A DNA stretch of 64,000 bases from Microbulbifer sp. MI-G (GTDB taxonomy: Bacteria > Pseudomonadota > Gammaproteobacteria > Pseudomonadales > Cellvibrionaceae). The stretch lies in the NCBI RefSeq assembly GCF_030440425.1, contig NZ_CP098023.1, positions 124,001 to 188,000 on the forward strand, in the 5' to 3' direction. A model generated the notes under the pieces. That model saw only the letters and a list, made by a program, of their open reading frames with translations. It made no database searches and was not told where the DNA came from. Of the stretch, positions 1-8,714 are shown one piece after another (within the stretch, counting starts at the first letter, position 1; each line of letters starts with the position of its first letter). Position numbers and translations under genes: made by a program.

Positions 1-1472
1 TCCACCCCGGTGAGGCCGCCGTGCACCTGGGCTTCGGCGGACTGCGCGCGCGCGTTGAGTTCACCATTGGTATCGAGTTGGCCGCCGTAAATACTGGCGC
101 TGAGCTTCTGAAGGCGGTAGAGACCGTTGTCCACGGTGAGCTGCAGCTCGGGGCTGACCAGTTGCAGACCGGCGGCGTGCAACTGGTCGAGGGCCAGGCT
201 GATATTGGCGGTAAAGCCGCGCAGGGCGCTGAGGGGCAGGGGCTCTGTGGTAGCCTGCCGGGTCCCTTTTCCAATGCGGGCTGACGCAGCGGGCTGTACC
301 GTGTGGGCCTTGGGGGCGGGCTGAATCTGCTTGGCCGCCCGGGAAGCCTCAGGCGCTTGTGTCTCCCCGGCATTTTCTTCTGGCGGGGAGGGCAGGTAGT
401 TATCCAGGTTAAAAGTTCCGCCGCGCAGGCTCAGGTCGAGGCCCGGCAGTTCGGCATTGCGCACCTGGGCACTGCCACTGAAGGCAGTGCTGTCAAGCCG
501 CAGTTGCAAGGGCGTCAGGTCCAGTTTCTGTTCCGAGCCCTCGATACTGGCCTCGATACTGAGTTTTTGCAGGGCGGTATCGTCACGGGGGGTAAATGCC
601 GTTTCGGTCAACGCCAGCCAGGGGCGCAGGGGGTCAGCACTGGCGTTGAGGTTCATTTGCACCCGCCAGGGCTGATTGCTGTTGTCACGGCGCAAGTAAC
701 CGCGCAGGTGTACCGTGGCTCTGGCGCCGTTGTCAGCGGCAAAACCCAGCTGCAGGGGCTGCAGGCGCAGTCCGTTGAGACTTTCATCCAGAGCGAGGGT
801 ACTCTCCAGTTGCAGCTTCAAGGGGGCCTGCAGGCTGCTGCCGCGTACCTCGGCGTCGGCGCTGAGCTGTCCTGTCTCGCCCCCGGGAATCAGGTTGTCG
901 GCAGTGACGCGCAAATCTGCCAGTTTGAATTCCCTGCCGGTGCGGGCATCGCGATAGGCGACAAGGCCCTGCTGGATGCGCAGTTTTTCCAGGCTGAATT
1001 GTATGCTCTGCTGGGCGGGCTGCTGCGTGTGTTTGGGGATATCCAGTTTGGGGGGCAGCTTGCGCTGTGCTTCCAGCGCCTGGCTGACCCGTTGCCAGTT
1101 GCTGCGCCCTTCGCTGTCCACGGAGAATTCGATCTGCGGTGCCACCAGCACAACTTCCCGGGCCTCTATACGGCGCTGCAGAAGGGGTTTGAGGGCGACA
1201 CCCACGGCGATACGCTCCGCACGCACCAGTGTTTCCCGGGGAAGCTGCAGCGGGGCCAGCTGTACGTCGCTCAGTTGCAGGCCCAGCTGCGGCCAGAGCT
1301 GCCAGCTGATATCCCCGTCGAGTTTGAGGGCAATGCCCTGTTTGGCGGCGAGCTTCTCAAATTGGGGCTTGTATTGGTTTACATCGAGGCCCACCAGCAG
1401 CCAGGCAACTGCGCCGGCGAGCAGCAGGAAAATGATCAAAAGGGCGATAAAGGTGCGCTTGATCCAGGCCAT
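1..1472 (-). CDS. asmA: AsmA family protein (3' end outside window)
   Basis: Reading leftward from an ATG at 1472 gives an open frame to the window edge, about 490 codons without a stop. The product begins MAWIKRTFIALLIIFLLLAG, a short basic stretch followed by one membrane helix (about residues 7-25), then the AsmA-type start of the soluble part (GLDVNQYKPQFEKLAAKQ, then DGDISWQLWPQLGLQL). Later come many alternating hydrophobic beta-strand segments and a Pro/Ala-rich linker (near 270-370). AsmA-like proteins are inner-membrane anchored periplasmic proteins tied to outer-membrane and lipid homeostasis; the exact role is inferred from the family. In related genomes asmA sits beside hisBHAF, as here, although a receptor gene lies between. 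Only the N-terminal part is visible. Confidence 0.85.
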   Translation of the reverse strand, partial: MAWIKRTFIALLIIFLLLAGAVAWLLVGLDVNQYKPQFEKLAAKQGIALKLDGDISWQLWPQLGLQLSDVQLAPLQLPRETLVRAERIAVGVALKPLLQRRIEAREVVLVAPQIEFSVDSEGRSNWQRVSQALEAQRKLPPKLDIPKHTQQPAQQSIQFSLEKLRIQQGLVAYRDARTGREFKLADLRVTADNLIPGGETGQLSADAEVRGSSLQAPLKLQLESTLALDESLNGLRLQPLQLGFAADNGARATVHLRGYLRRDNSNQPWRVQMNLNASADPLRPWLALTETAFTPRDDTALQKLSIEASIEGSEQKLDLTPLQLRLDSTAFSGSAQVRNAELPGLDLSLRGGTFNLDNYLPSPPEENAGETQAPEASRAAKQIQPAPKAHTVQPAASARIGKGTRQATTEPLPLSALRGFTANISLALDQLHAAGLQLVSPELQLTVDNGLYRLQKLSASIYGGQLDTNGELNARAQSAEAQVHGGLTGV

Positions 1473-1597
1473 GGAGAGGGTTGTCCCTGTTTGTTCACAT
1501 GAGGGCGGGTCGCGTGTGCCGACCGTGCGGATGTTGCGGCGTGGCCCGAGGTTCCCGCGCTCTCTGCAATGAGCTTATGCGGGAAGTGTAGGAGATG

Positions 1598-1613
1598 CAG
1601 CCCCACGGGGCTG
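1598..1613. other. Short perfect inverted repeat between receptor and asmA
   Basis: The bases CAGCCCC AC GGGGCTG form a 7-bp stem in the 174-base gap between the receptor stop (1647) and the asmA start (1472). No T-run follows on either strand, so it is not a classical terminator. It could slow or end receptor transcripts. Confidence 0.3.
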
Positions 1614-1646
1614 AGCGCGCCGCGGGGCCATTGAAGCAGTTGTCTA

Positions 1647-3761
1647 TCAGAAAATAAACCGTACGCCCGCCTCAAAGCTGCGACCTGGAGCTGGCGCAAA
1701 GTCCCGCAACAGGGAGGTGGAGTAACGTATTTCCTCATCGAGCAGGTTGTGCGCGCTGGCAAAGAACACCGCATCGCTGCCGCCGATAGTGAAATTGTAA
1801 TGGGCCTTCAGGTCCATGCGGGTGTAGCCATCGGTGGGTTCTTCAAAGGGGCCAACACGGTCCTGGTCAGCCGCCTGTACCGTGCGCCATTCCCAGCCCC
1901 ACCGGTCATAGTCCGCACCTAGGGCCAGGCCGGCCCGCAGAGGTGGCATGCGCGGCACATAGGAACTCTCGCCGGCAATGGTGTTGTCAAAGCGGGCACG
2001 GACCATATCGCCGAACAGGGTCAGGTAGAGTGTTTCCCGCAGGGGCAGTGTGGCGGACACCTCTGCGCCGTAAAAAGTCGCATCGCGATTGGTGTATTGG
2101 TAAACCGGTAACTCCTCTTTGAAATCCTCTGTATTTTTTGCGTAGATGTAGTCACCAATACGGTTGTAAAAAAGACTGGCCTCAAACTGTAAGGCGTGCC
2201 AGCCTTTGGCCTGTCCATTGTGGTGGTGATAACCCAGTTCAAAGTTGATTGCAGCCTCTTTGTCCAAGTCGCTATTGCCCAGCACATAGCGGAACTCGGC
2301 CAGGTGAGCGCCGTCGGCAAACAATTCCTCTGCTACCGGCGCACGCTCTGAGCGGGTGGCACCGAAACTGAGGTGCTGGTGGTCGGCGAAGAAGTACTGG
2401 AGCGTGCTGCTGGCGCTCAGCAGTGAGTAGTCGCGCTCACTGCCGCTTTGCGGGTCGATGTCTACCCGCTCCAGGCGCGCGCCCAAGTCCAGGTGCCAGT
2501 TGTCCCAGGCCCGCTCCTTCATCGCGAAGGCACCGGCACTGCGGGTGCGCGAAGGCTGGATAAATGCCTCTTCACCACCCATAGCGGCGAAATCTTTGTC
2601 CATAAGTTGCAGCCCGTAGGCGCCGCGCCATTCACCGCCGCTGTCGTGGGTCAGTTCCACGCGTCCCTCCCAGGCCTGGTTGGTAAAGCGGGTGCCGGGC
2701 ACACCGCCCTCCAGTTCCGTGTGTTCGTAGTCGTTGTAACCGATACGCACGCGCAGCTTGTCCCAGTTATCACTGTCGAAACGGTGCTCCCCTTTCAGGT
2801 CGTAGCGGGTCTGCGCCATATCGATACGCACCGCTTCCGGCTCGCCGTGCTCGTCGTGCTCAAGTTCGTCGTGATCCTCGCCCTCGTGGTCCTCTTCATC
2901 TTCGTGGTGGTGTTCGTGGGTACCCAGCGGGATGCCATAGTTGTTTTTGAGGCGGTTTACCGATAGGCCCACATAGCCGCTGTCGGTGATCCAGGAGACT
3001 CCGCCGCTGTAACTGTGGGCACGGGCATTGGTATTGCCCACAAATCCATTGGTATTGAATTCTTCCTCGTGCTCGTCTTCGCCATGTTCCTCATGTTCCT
3101 CATGCGCATCGCCGCGCTCCAGGATAGCGAGGCCGGGAATTTCCGTATCGCCATTTTCCCGGTAGACCCCATCCAGATACCAGGCCAGCTGCCCGGTGCC
3201 GCCACCCAAACGAAAGACGGAGGCGTCCAGGCTGTCGGCGGTGTTGTGGCGCAGCTCCAGCGCACCCTCAAGTTCCTGGGGGACTACCGTGGGGATACGT
3301 CCGTCGATAACATTCACCACACCGCCGATCGCACCACTGCCGTAGCGCAGGGCGGCGGGGCCGCGCAGGATCTCAATACGCTCAGCCAGTAGGGGTTCGA
3401 TACTGGCGGCGTGGTCGGAGCTGGTGTTGGAAGCGTCCGCCACATCCAGGTTATCGCTGAGGATCTTTACCCGGTTGGCGCTCTGCCCGCGGATCACGGG
3501 CAGTCCCACGCCGCTGCCAAAGGAGGCATTTGCCACTCCGAGCTGGTCCTGAAGAGTCTGGCCCAGTGTGGCGGAGGCGGCACTGCGCAGGGCGTTGCCC
3601 GAGAGGATGGAGACCGGCGCTGCCACGGCATCTGCGGGCTTGTCCAGCGGGGATACGGTCACACTGACCTCTTCCAGGGGGGGAGTGTTTTCTTGTGCGG
3701 CATAAACTGCAGGTGTGGCGAGGCTGGCGATAGCCAGGGCCAAAGTATTGAATTTGATCAT
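1647..3761 (-). CDS. TonB-dependent outer-membrane receptor with His/acid-rich stretches (probable metal uptake)
   Basis: The protein has 704 residues from the ATG at 3761, which has AGGAA 8 bases upstream; a GTG six codons earlier lacks a good ribosome site. Domains in order: signal peptide (about 1-21, ending AVYA), plug (about 45-150, with IEILRGPAALRYGSGAIGG), and a 22-strand-type barrel ending in a terminal Phe (GVRFIF). Two extraordinary charged stretches lie near residues 214-234 (HEEHEEHGEDEHEEE) and 280-306 (HEHHHEDEEDHEGEDHDELE). Such His/Asp/Glu loops occur in zinc receptors of the ZnuD type, so zinc or another divalent metal is the likely ligand; this is inference. A small Cys/His exported protein is encoded just upstream on the same strand. 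I saw no clear Zur or Fur box. Confidence 0.88.
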   Translation of the reverse strand: MIKFNTLALAIASLATPAVYAAQENTPPLEEVSVTVSPLDKPADAVAAPVSILSGNALRSAASATLGQTLQDQLGVANASFGSGVGLPVIRGQSANRVKILSDNLDVADASNTSSDHAASIEPLLAERIEILRGPAALRYGSGAIGGVVNVIDGRIPTVVPQELEGALELRHNTADSLDASVFRLGGGTGQLAWYLDGVYRENGDTEIPGLAILERGDAHEEHEEHGEDEHEEEFNTNGFVGNTNARAHSYSGGVSWITDSGYVGLSVNRLKNNYGIPLGTHEHHHEDEEDHEGEDHDELEHDEHGEPEAVRIDMAQTRYDLKGEHRFDSDNWDKLRVRIGYNDYEHTELEGGVPGTRFTNQAWEGRVELTHDSGGEWRGAYGLQLMDKDFAAMGGEEAFIQPSRTRSAGAFAMKERAWDNWHLDLGARLERVDIDPQSGSERDYSLLSASSTLQYFFADHQHLSFGATRSERAPVAEELFADGAHLAEFRYVLGNSDLDKEAAINFELGYHHHNGQAKGWHALQFEASLFYNRIGDYIYAKNTEDFKEELPVYQYTNRDATFYGAEVSATLPLRETLYLTLFGDMVRARFDNTIAGESSYVPRMPPLRAGLALGADYDRWGWEWRTVQAADQDRVGPFEEPTDGYTRMDLKAHYNFTIGGSDAVFFASAHNLLDEEIRYSTSLLRDFAPAPGRSFEAGVRFIF

Positions 3762-3843
3762 TGGTTTTATTCCTGTCACTGGAGGACACTACCGCACAGG
3801 GCAAGGTTTGCCTCCTTCAAGCAAAGTAAGTGGTGAATTTGGA

Positions 3844-4134
3844 TTAGCTGGGTGACAGGAAGGGGGGCGGCGCGCGTGCGCTCTGGCGCTCTGGCTGGCG
3901 ATTGTGTGGTATTGCCGCAGTGGGCTGGTTTTCGTGGCTTTCAGGCTTTGCCTGAATGGGCGGGAACTCGCTGGCAAGTGCTGCGGGCATCTGCATACAG
4001 CACAGGTCACACACCTCTACCTGGCTGTTATCCAGGTGGAAATGTTCCGCCCACAGCGGCTGTGCGGCTACCAGGGCGAGTAGCAGGAACAGGCTGGCCC
4101 AGTAATGGGATTTTCGGCGTTTATGACTAACCAT
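3844..4134 (-). CDS. Small exported Cys/His protein upstream of the TonB receptor
   Basis: The 96-residue product has a signal sequence (hydrophobic segment WASLFLLLALVAAQPLWA at about 12-29). A mature segment with EHFHLDN and CDLCCMQM follows, then a Pro/His-rich tail without obvious fold. I do not recognise a named family. The Cys and His cluster suggests metal binding, and the position 83 bases upstream of a metal-type TonB receptor on the same strand suggests joint expression and a shared role in metal handling. This is inference. It is convergent with nothing and divergent from hisB, with 124 bases between the starts. Confidence 0.6.
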   Translation of the reverse strand: MVSHKRRKSHYWASLFLLLALVAAQPLWAEHFHLDNSQVEVCDLCCMQMPAALASEFPPIQAKPESHENQPTAAIPHNRQPERQSARAPPPFLSPS

Positions 4135-4211
4135 GGGCCTATGATATTTGCACGGCGCTGTGAATCAAGTTTCATTTGCCACCGGTGGGCCACAGAAGGT
4201 GCTATTCGTCC

Positions 4212-4217
4212 TATAAT
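4212..4217 (+). promoter_or_regulatory. Possible -10 element for hisB
   Basis: A perfect TATAAT hexamer lies 41 bases upstream of the hisB ATG in the divergent hisB/receptor spacer. The hexamer at 17-base spacing (GCCACA, 4189-4194) is a poor -35, so only the -10 is convincing. Confidence 0.35.
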
Positions 4218-4258
4218 TTGCGCCCTTCGTCTTAACGCTCAAAATAGGATCGCCCTCA

Positions 4259-4846
4259 ATGCGCAAGGCAAACGTCACCCGTGACACCCTGGAAACCAAG
4301 ATACGTGTCAACCTGAATCTGGATGGCCAGGGTCATGGCCAGTTTGTAACGGGGGTCCCCTTTCTTGAGCATATGCTCGATCAAATTGCCCGCCACGGTA
4401 TGCTTGACTTGGATATCACCTGTGACGGTGATACACATATTGACGATCACCATACCGTGGAGGATATCGGGATCACCTTCGGCAAGGCCATTGCCGAGGC
4501 GCTGGGGGACAAGAGAGGCATTACCCGCTACGGCCACAGCTATGTGCCCCTGGATGAGGCCCTCTCCAGGGTGGTGATCGACTTTTCCGGGCGTCCCGGT
4601 CTGGTGATGGAGGTCCCTTTTACCCAGAGACGTATTGGTCATTTCGACACGGAACTGTTTTACGAATTTTTCCAGGGGTTTGTAAACCACGCCCTGGTGA
4701 CGGTACATATCGACTGTCTGCGTGGCCACAATGCTCACCACCAAGTGGAAACGGTGTTTAAGGCCTTTGGCCGCGCCCTGCGCATGGCGCTGGCCCCAGA
4801 TCCGCGTATGGCGGGTACCATGCCCTCTACCAAGGGGGTGTTGTGA
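4259..4846 (+). CDS. hisB: Imidazoleglycerol-phosphate dehydratase
   Basis: This enzyme catalyses the sixth step of histidine synthesis, dehydration of imidazole glycerol phosphate to imidazole acetol phosphate, in the cytoplasm. The 195-residue protein is the monofunctional form without the phosphatase domain fused in enteric HisB. Its metal-binding His clusters are visible: DDHHTVED near residues 62-69 and [10 protein letters not shown] near 156-165, with FLEHMLDQ and [12 protein letters not shown] as family signatures. It is the first gene of hisBHAF. The ATG at 4259 follows AGGAT at a suitable distance. The stop overlaps the start of hisH by one base, so translation is probably coupled. 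Confidence 0.97.
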   Translation: MRKANVTRDTLETKIRVNLNLDGQGHGQFVTGVPFLEHMLDQIARHGMLDLDITCDGDTHIDDHHTVEDIGITFGKAIAEALGDKRGITRYGHSYVPLDEALSRVVIDFSGRPGLVMEVPFTQRRIGHFDTELFYEFFQGFVNHALVTVHIDCLRGHNAHHQVETVFKAFGRALRMALAPDPRMAGTMPSTKGVL

Positions 4847-5496
4847 TGGGGAAAGTTGCGGTACTCGATTACGGCATGGGCAACCTGCACTCGGTGGCCA
4901 GTGCCCTGAATCAGGTGGCGCCGGATAGCGAGGTGGTACTGGCAACCACTCCGGAGCAGGCTCAAAGTGCTGGGCACCTGCTGGTGCCCGGCGTGGGGGC
5001 CATTCGCGACTGTATGGCGGGATTCGAGGCGGCGGGTTTTGCCCCCCTGTTGAAAGAAGCCATCTCCGCCGGTGTTCCGGTGCTGGGCATCTGTGTGGGC
5101 ATGCAAATCATGATGCGCCACAGCGAGGAAAATAACGGGGTCGATTGCCTGGATATTTTTTCACAGCCGGTAAAATTTTTTGGCGGCGATCTGCCGGAGC
5201 TTCCGCAAGGGCGGCATTTCAAGATCCCGCATATGGGTTGGAACTGTGTGCAGCAAACCTGCAAACACCCTCTGTGGCAGGGTATTGTCGACCGCAGTCG
5301 CTTCTATTTTGTCCACAGTTATTATGTGCCCGCTGTCGATAACTCGGAGGTGGCGGGGCAAACGGAATACGGAATCCCCCTGGCTGCTGCTTTGGCGCGG
5401 GGAAATATCTTTGCCACCCAGTTCCATCCGGAAAAAAGTGCCCGAGATGGTCTGCAACTGCTGAGCAACTTTGTCAACTGGGATGGCCGCACCTGA
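4846..5496 (+). CDS. hisH: Imidazole glycerol phosphate synthase, glutamine amidotransferase subunit
   Basis: HisH releases ammonia from glutamine and passes it to HisF in the HisF-HisH complex. The class I amidotransferase triad is visible: Cys in VLGICVGMQ (near residue 85) and His/Glu in FATQFHPEKS (near 195-199). VLDYGMGNLHSV forms the conserved N-terminus. The 216-residue length is normal. The ATG at 4846 overlaps the hisB stop (TGATG) and follows AAGGGGG; a GTG three bases earlier is possible but less well placed. Confidence 0.97.
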   Translation: MGKVAVLDYGMGNLHSVASALNQVAPDSEVVLATTPEQAQSAGHLLVPGVGAIRDCMAGFEAAGFAPLLKEAISAGVPVLGICVGMQIMMRHSEENNGVDCLDIFSQPVKFFGGDLPELPQGRHFKIPHMGWNCVQQTCKHPLWQGIVDRSRFYFVHSYYVPAVDNSEVAGQTEYGIPLAAALARGNIFATQFHPEKSARDGLQLLSNFVNWDGRT

Positions 5497-5550
5497 CCAC
5501 CACGGCTTTTTTCAGACCACCAACAACGACTGCAGATATAAAGACAGAAC

Positions 5551-6279
5551 ATGATTGTAATTCCCGCGATTGACTTGAAGGACGGCCAGTGCGTGCGCCT
5601 GCGCCAGGGTGAAATGGACCGTGCCACGGTGTTTTCTGACGATCCCCTGGCCACCGCCCGGCACTGGGTGCAGCAAGGGGCACGGCGTTTACACCTTGTG
5701 GACCTGAATGGTGCCTTTGCCGGTAACCCGGTCAATGAAGAGGCTGTCACCGCTATTGCCAGCGAATTCCCGGATCTGCCGGTGCAGATTGGCGGTGGCA
5801 TCCGCAGCTTGCACACCATAGAGCAGTACCTGAATGCCGGGGTCAACTGGGCCATTATCGGCACTGCCGCGGTGAAGAATCCGCAATTGGTACAAGAGGC
5901 CTGCCGCGAGTTTGAGGGGCACATTATTGTTGGCCTCGATGCCAAAGATGGCCTGGTGGCCACCGAGGGGTGGGCCGAGTTATCCGGACTGCAGGCCAGT
6001 GAACTGGCCAGGCGTTTTGCCGATTCCGGTGTCAGCTCGATCGTGTACACGGATATTGCCCGCGATGGCATGATGCAGGGTGTCAATATCAAGGCCACCC
6101 TGGAAGTGGCGCAGGCAGTGCAGGTGCCCGTCATCGCCTCCGGCGGTATCGGCAGCCTCGGGGATATCCAGCAACTGCTGGATGCCGGGGGTATCTACGG
6201 TGCGATTACCGGTCGTGCACTCTATGAAGGCGAGCTCAACCTGGGCGAGGCGCAGCGACTCTGCAGTCGGGGGGAATAA
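5551..6279 (+). CDS. hisA: ProFAR isomerase
   Basis: HisA isomerises the aminoaldose ProFAR to the aminoketose PRFAR, the substrate of HisF. It is a 242-residue (beta/alpha)8 barrel with the half-barrel phosphate sites [19 protein letters not shown] and [13 protein letters not shown]. The catalytic Asp residues lie in the N-terminal [15 protein letters not shown] and in [10 protein letters not shown]. It lies 54 bases after hisH and two bases before hisF, in the hisBHAF operon. Confidence 0.97.
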   Translation: MIVIPAIDLKDGQCVRLRQGEMDRATVFSDDPLATARHWVQQGARRLHLVDLNGAFAGNPVNEEAVTAIASEFPDLPVQIGGGIRSLHTIEQYLNAGVNWAIIGTAAVKNPQLVQEACREFEGHIIVGLDAKDGLVATEGWAELSGLQASELARRFADSGVSSIVYTDIARDGMMQGVNIKATLEVAQAVQVPVIASGGIGSLGDIQQLLDAGGIYGAITGRALYEGELNLGEAQRLCSRGE

Positions 6280-6281
6280 CA

Positions 6282-7043
6282 GTGGCGCTGACGAAACGTA
6301 TAATCCCCTGTCTCGACGTCGATGCGGGTCGTGTGGTCAAAGGGGTGAACTTTGTCAATATCCGCGATGCCGGTGACCCGGTGGAAATCGCCCGCCGCTA
6401 CAATGAGGCCGGCGCCGATGAACTCACCTTCCTGGATATTACTGCCACTCACGAGCGGCGCGATACCCTTCTGCACACAGTGGAGAAGATAGCCCGCGAA
6501 ATCTTTATTCCACTGACAGTTGGCGGTGGGGTTCGCACCTTGCAGGATATCCGCAATCTGCTCAATGCCGGCGCGGACAAAACCGCGATTAATTCTGCTG
6601 CGGTGCGCAATCCCGAATTTGTGCGCGAGGCTGCCGAGCGCTTCGGCAGCCAGTGTGTGGTGGTTGCTATCGATGCCAAACAGGTGGGCGACAACCGCTG
6701 GGAGACCTTCACCCATGGCGGTCGCCAGCCCACCGGGATTGATGCGGTGGCCTGGGCTGGGCAGATGGCGCGCTTTGGTGCCGGGGAGATACTGCTTACC
6801 AGTATGGACCGGGATGGCACCAAAAACGGTTTCGATTTGGCGCTGACCCGTGCGGTCTCCGAGGCAGTGCCCGTGCCGGTGATCGCCTCCGGTGGTGTGG
6901 GCAATCTGGATCATCTGGTGGAGGGTGTATTGTCTGGCGGTGCGGATGCCGTGTTGGCAGCGAGTATCTTTCACTTTGGCCGATACAGTATCGCTGAGGC
7001 CAAAGCGTTTATGCGGAACGCCGGTATAGCAGTGCGACTGTAA
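6282..7043 (+). CDS. hisF: Imidazole glycerol phosphate synthase, cyclase subunit
   Basis: HisF joins the HisH-derived ammonia to PRFAR, giving imidazole glycerol phosphate and AICAR. The 253-residue barrel carries [16 protein letters not shown] (catalytic Asp11 region), [13 protein letters not shown] and [15 protein letters not shown] (second catalytic Asp). The start is GTG at 6282 with GGGGGAA just upstream; it begins two bases after the hisA stop. It is the last gene of the operon and is followed by a hairpin with a T-run. Confidence 0.97.
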   Translation: MALTKRIIPCLDVDAGRVVKGVNFVNIRDAGDPVEIARRYNEAGADELTFLDITATHERRDTLLHTVEKIAREIFIPLTVGGGVRTLQDIRNLLNAGADKTAINSAAVRNPEFVREAAERFGSQCVVVAIDAKQVGDNRWETFTHGGRQPTGIDAVAWAGQMARFGAGEILLTSMDRDGTKNGFDLALTRAVSEAVPVPVIASGGVGNLDHLVEGVLSGGADAVLAASIFHFGRYSIAEAKAFMRNAGIAVRL

Positions 7044-7050
7044 TCCCGCC

Positions 7051-7082
7051 GCCCGCGGGGAGTGGCCACCGGGGCTTTTTTT
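7051..7082 (+). terminator. Probable terminator after hisF
   Basis: GCCC (7051-7054) can pair with GGGC (7072-7075), enclosing the self-complementary GTGGCCAC, and seven T follow directly (7076-7082). The position 8 bases past the hisF stop fits operon termination. The outer stem is short, so the exact fold is uncertain. Confidence 0.5.
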
Positions 7083-7195
7083 CTGCTTGCCGGGTATATT
7101 CTGGTGTGTGGCAGAGGGCGTTGGGCGGCGCCCCGAACTCGCTGTGGTGCCGCTGGGTGCCTGAGCACGCAAGTGGCAGGGCTGTGGCGCGCCTG

Positions 7196-8554
7196 TTACA
7201 ACCTTTCTTCTGCGCGGGCAATACGCGCGCGCAGTCCTCTGTCCCTGTGTGCGTAGAGATTCAGGCCCTTGAGCAGGTTGAGCGCCTCAAAGATCTGATT
7301 GTCGCGGTCCAGCCAGTTATCGAATGCTTTTTGGGTGCGTGCGCGCGCTTCGGCATTGCGATCGGCACCGCCATTGCCATTGTCCAGGTGTCTGGCCAGA
7401 TCTGCCTCAGTCGGGTGTGCCGCCTCCTCCAAACGGGTCACTTTAACTCGCTCTACGATGATATCGGGGGTGATACCCTGGGCCTGGATAGAGCGGCCAT
7501 TGGGAGTGTAATAGAGGGCGGTGGTCAGTTTGATAGCGCGCTCACTGTTGATGGGAATCACAGTCTGTACCGAGCCCTTGCCGAAGCTGCCAGTCCCCAT
7601 GATCACTGCGCGGCGGTGATCCTGCAGGGCACCGGCGACGATTTCCGCCGCCGAGGCGGAGCCGGCATTGATCAGCACCACCAGCGGCGTGCCTTCGGTC
7701 AGATCGCCGGGTTCGGCAGAGTAACTCAGGCTGGCGGCCTCACTGCGACCCTCTGTGTAGACGACCAGGCCCTCTTCCAGGAAGGCATCGGCCACTTCCA
7801 CCGAAGATTGCAGCACACCGCCGGGATTGTTGCGCAGGTCGATAATCAGACCTTTGAGCTTGCCTTTGTCTTGCAGTTTGATCAGTGCTTCCGCCACATC
7901 CGTACCGGTATCCAGTTGGAACTGGCTGATACGCACATAGCCGTAGCCCTCGTCGAGGATCCTGCTGCGCACACTGCGCACGCGCACGGTATCCCGTTTG
8001 AGGGTGATGTCAAAAGGCGCTTTGTGGCCCTTGCGCGCGATCGTCAGAGTGACGCTGGTGCCTTTGGGGCCGCGCATCCATTCCACCGCTTCGTCGAGAC
8101 TGACGCCTTTGGTGGATTTCCCGGACAGGCGCAGGATCACGTCACCGGCCTTGAGGCCGGCCCGAGAAGCAGGAGTATCATCCATCGGGGTCACAACGGT
8201 GATGCGGTCGTTCTCGATGCCCACTTCAATGCCGAGACCGGCAAACTCACCGGTGGTATTGGCTTGCAGGTCATCGAAGGAGCGGCGATCCAGATAGGAG
8301 GAATGCGGGTCCAGGCCCTGCAGCATGCCTTTGATGGCGTACTCCAGCAGGGTGCGGTCATCCACTTCCTCGATATAGCCTTGGCGAATTTGCTCGAAGA
8401 CCTTGGCGAAGCTGCGCAGATCCTCAAGAGGCAGGCGTGCCGCGTTATCGGCAGTGCTCTTGTTCTGTGTTTCGCTCTCACACAGACCCAGTAAAGGCAG
8501 AATGGTGAGGGTGGCCGCACCGAGAAACCTGGTCAGCGCCTTGGGGGTGGACAT
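7196..8554 (-). CDS. ctpA: Carboxyl-terminal processing protease, S41 family
   Basis: This 452-residue periplasmic serine protease resembles the CtpA/Prc group that trims envelope proteins such as peptidoglycan hydrolases. A signal peptide covers about residues 1-26, a PDZ domain lies near 100-190 (with GLGIEVGIENDRITVV), and the catalytic core follows. The Ser lies in NAGSASAAEIVAGAL and the general-base Lys in GSFGKGSVQT. The ATG at 8554 has AGAGG upstream. It is the third gene of the gpmI-envC-ctpA group, a known arrangement in gammaproteobacteria, after a 160-base spacer in which I see nothing else. Confidence 0.93.
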   Translation of the reverse strand: MSTPKALTRFLGAATLTILPLLGLCESETQNKSTADNAARLPLEDLRSFAKVFEQIRQGYIEEVDDRTLLEYAIKGMLQGLDPHSSYLDRRSFDDLQANTTGEFAGLGIEVGIENDRITVVTPMDDTPASRAGLKAGDVILRLSGKSTKGVSLDEAVEWMRGPKGTSVTLTIARKGHKAPFDITLKRDTVRVRSVRSRILDEGYGYVRISQFQLDTGTDVAEALIKLQDKGKLKGLIIDLRNNPGGVLQSSVEVADAFLEEGLVVYTEGRSEAASLSYSAEPGDLTEGTPLVVLINAGSASAAEIVAGALQDHRRAVIMGTGSFGKGSVQTVIPINSERAIKLTTALYYTPNGRSIQAQGITPDIIVERVKVTRLEEAAHPTEADLARHLDNGNGGADRNAEARARTQKAFDNWLDRDNQIFEALNLLKGLNLYAHRDRGLRARIARAEERL

Positions 8555-8714
8555 ATTGTTGTGACCTCTGCCTTGTTTTTTCGCCGCTTTGCGAAAGTGT
8601 AGACTGCAGGCGTTGGCGGGGATTCTAAGTGGGCGCCAAATTCTACTGTGCTAGGGGATTAGTCGCAGTGTGTCCAACTGCCTTACAGGGCGCTTCGAGC
8701 ACACCGAGTGCAGG

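Noticed and set aside
303..1502. Plus-strand open frame of 399 codons
   Set aside because: It runs antisense to asmA, has a Gln/Gly-rich composition typical of antisense frames in GC-rich DNA, and no ribosome site or family motif.
4135..4258. Zur- or Fur-box for the TonB receptor locus
   Set aside because: I looked for TGTTATAATATAACA-like and GATAATGATAATC-like dyads and found none that match well enough.
7106..8494. Plus-strand open frame of 462 codons
   Set aside because: It is the mirror frame of ctpA, whose PDZ and S41 motifs are clear; the plus frame shows no motifs.
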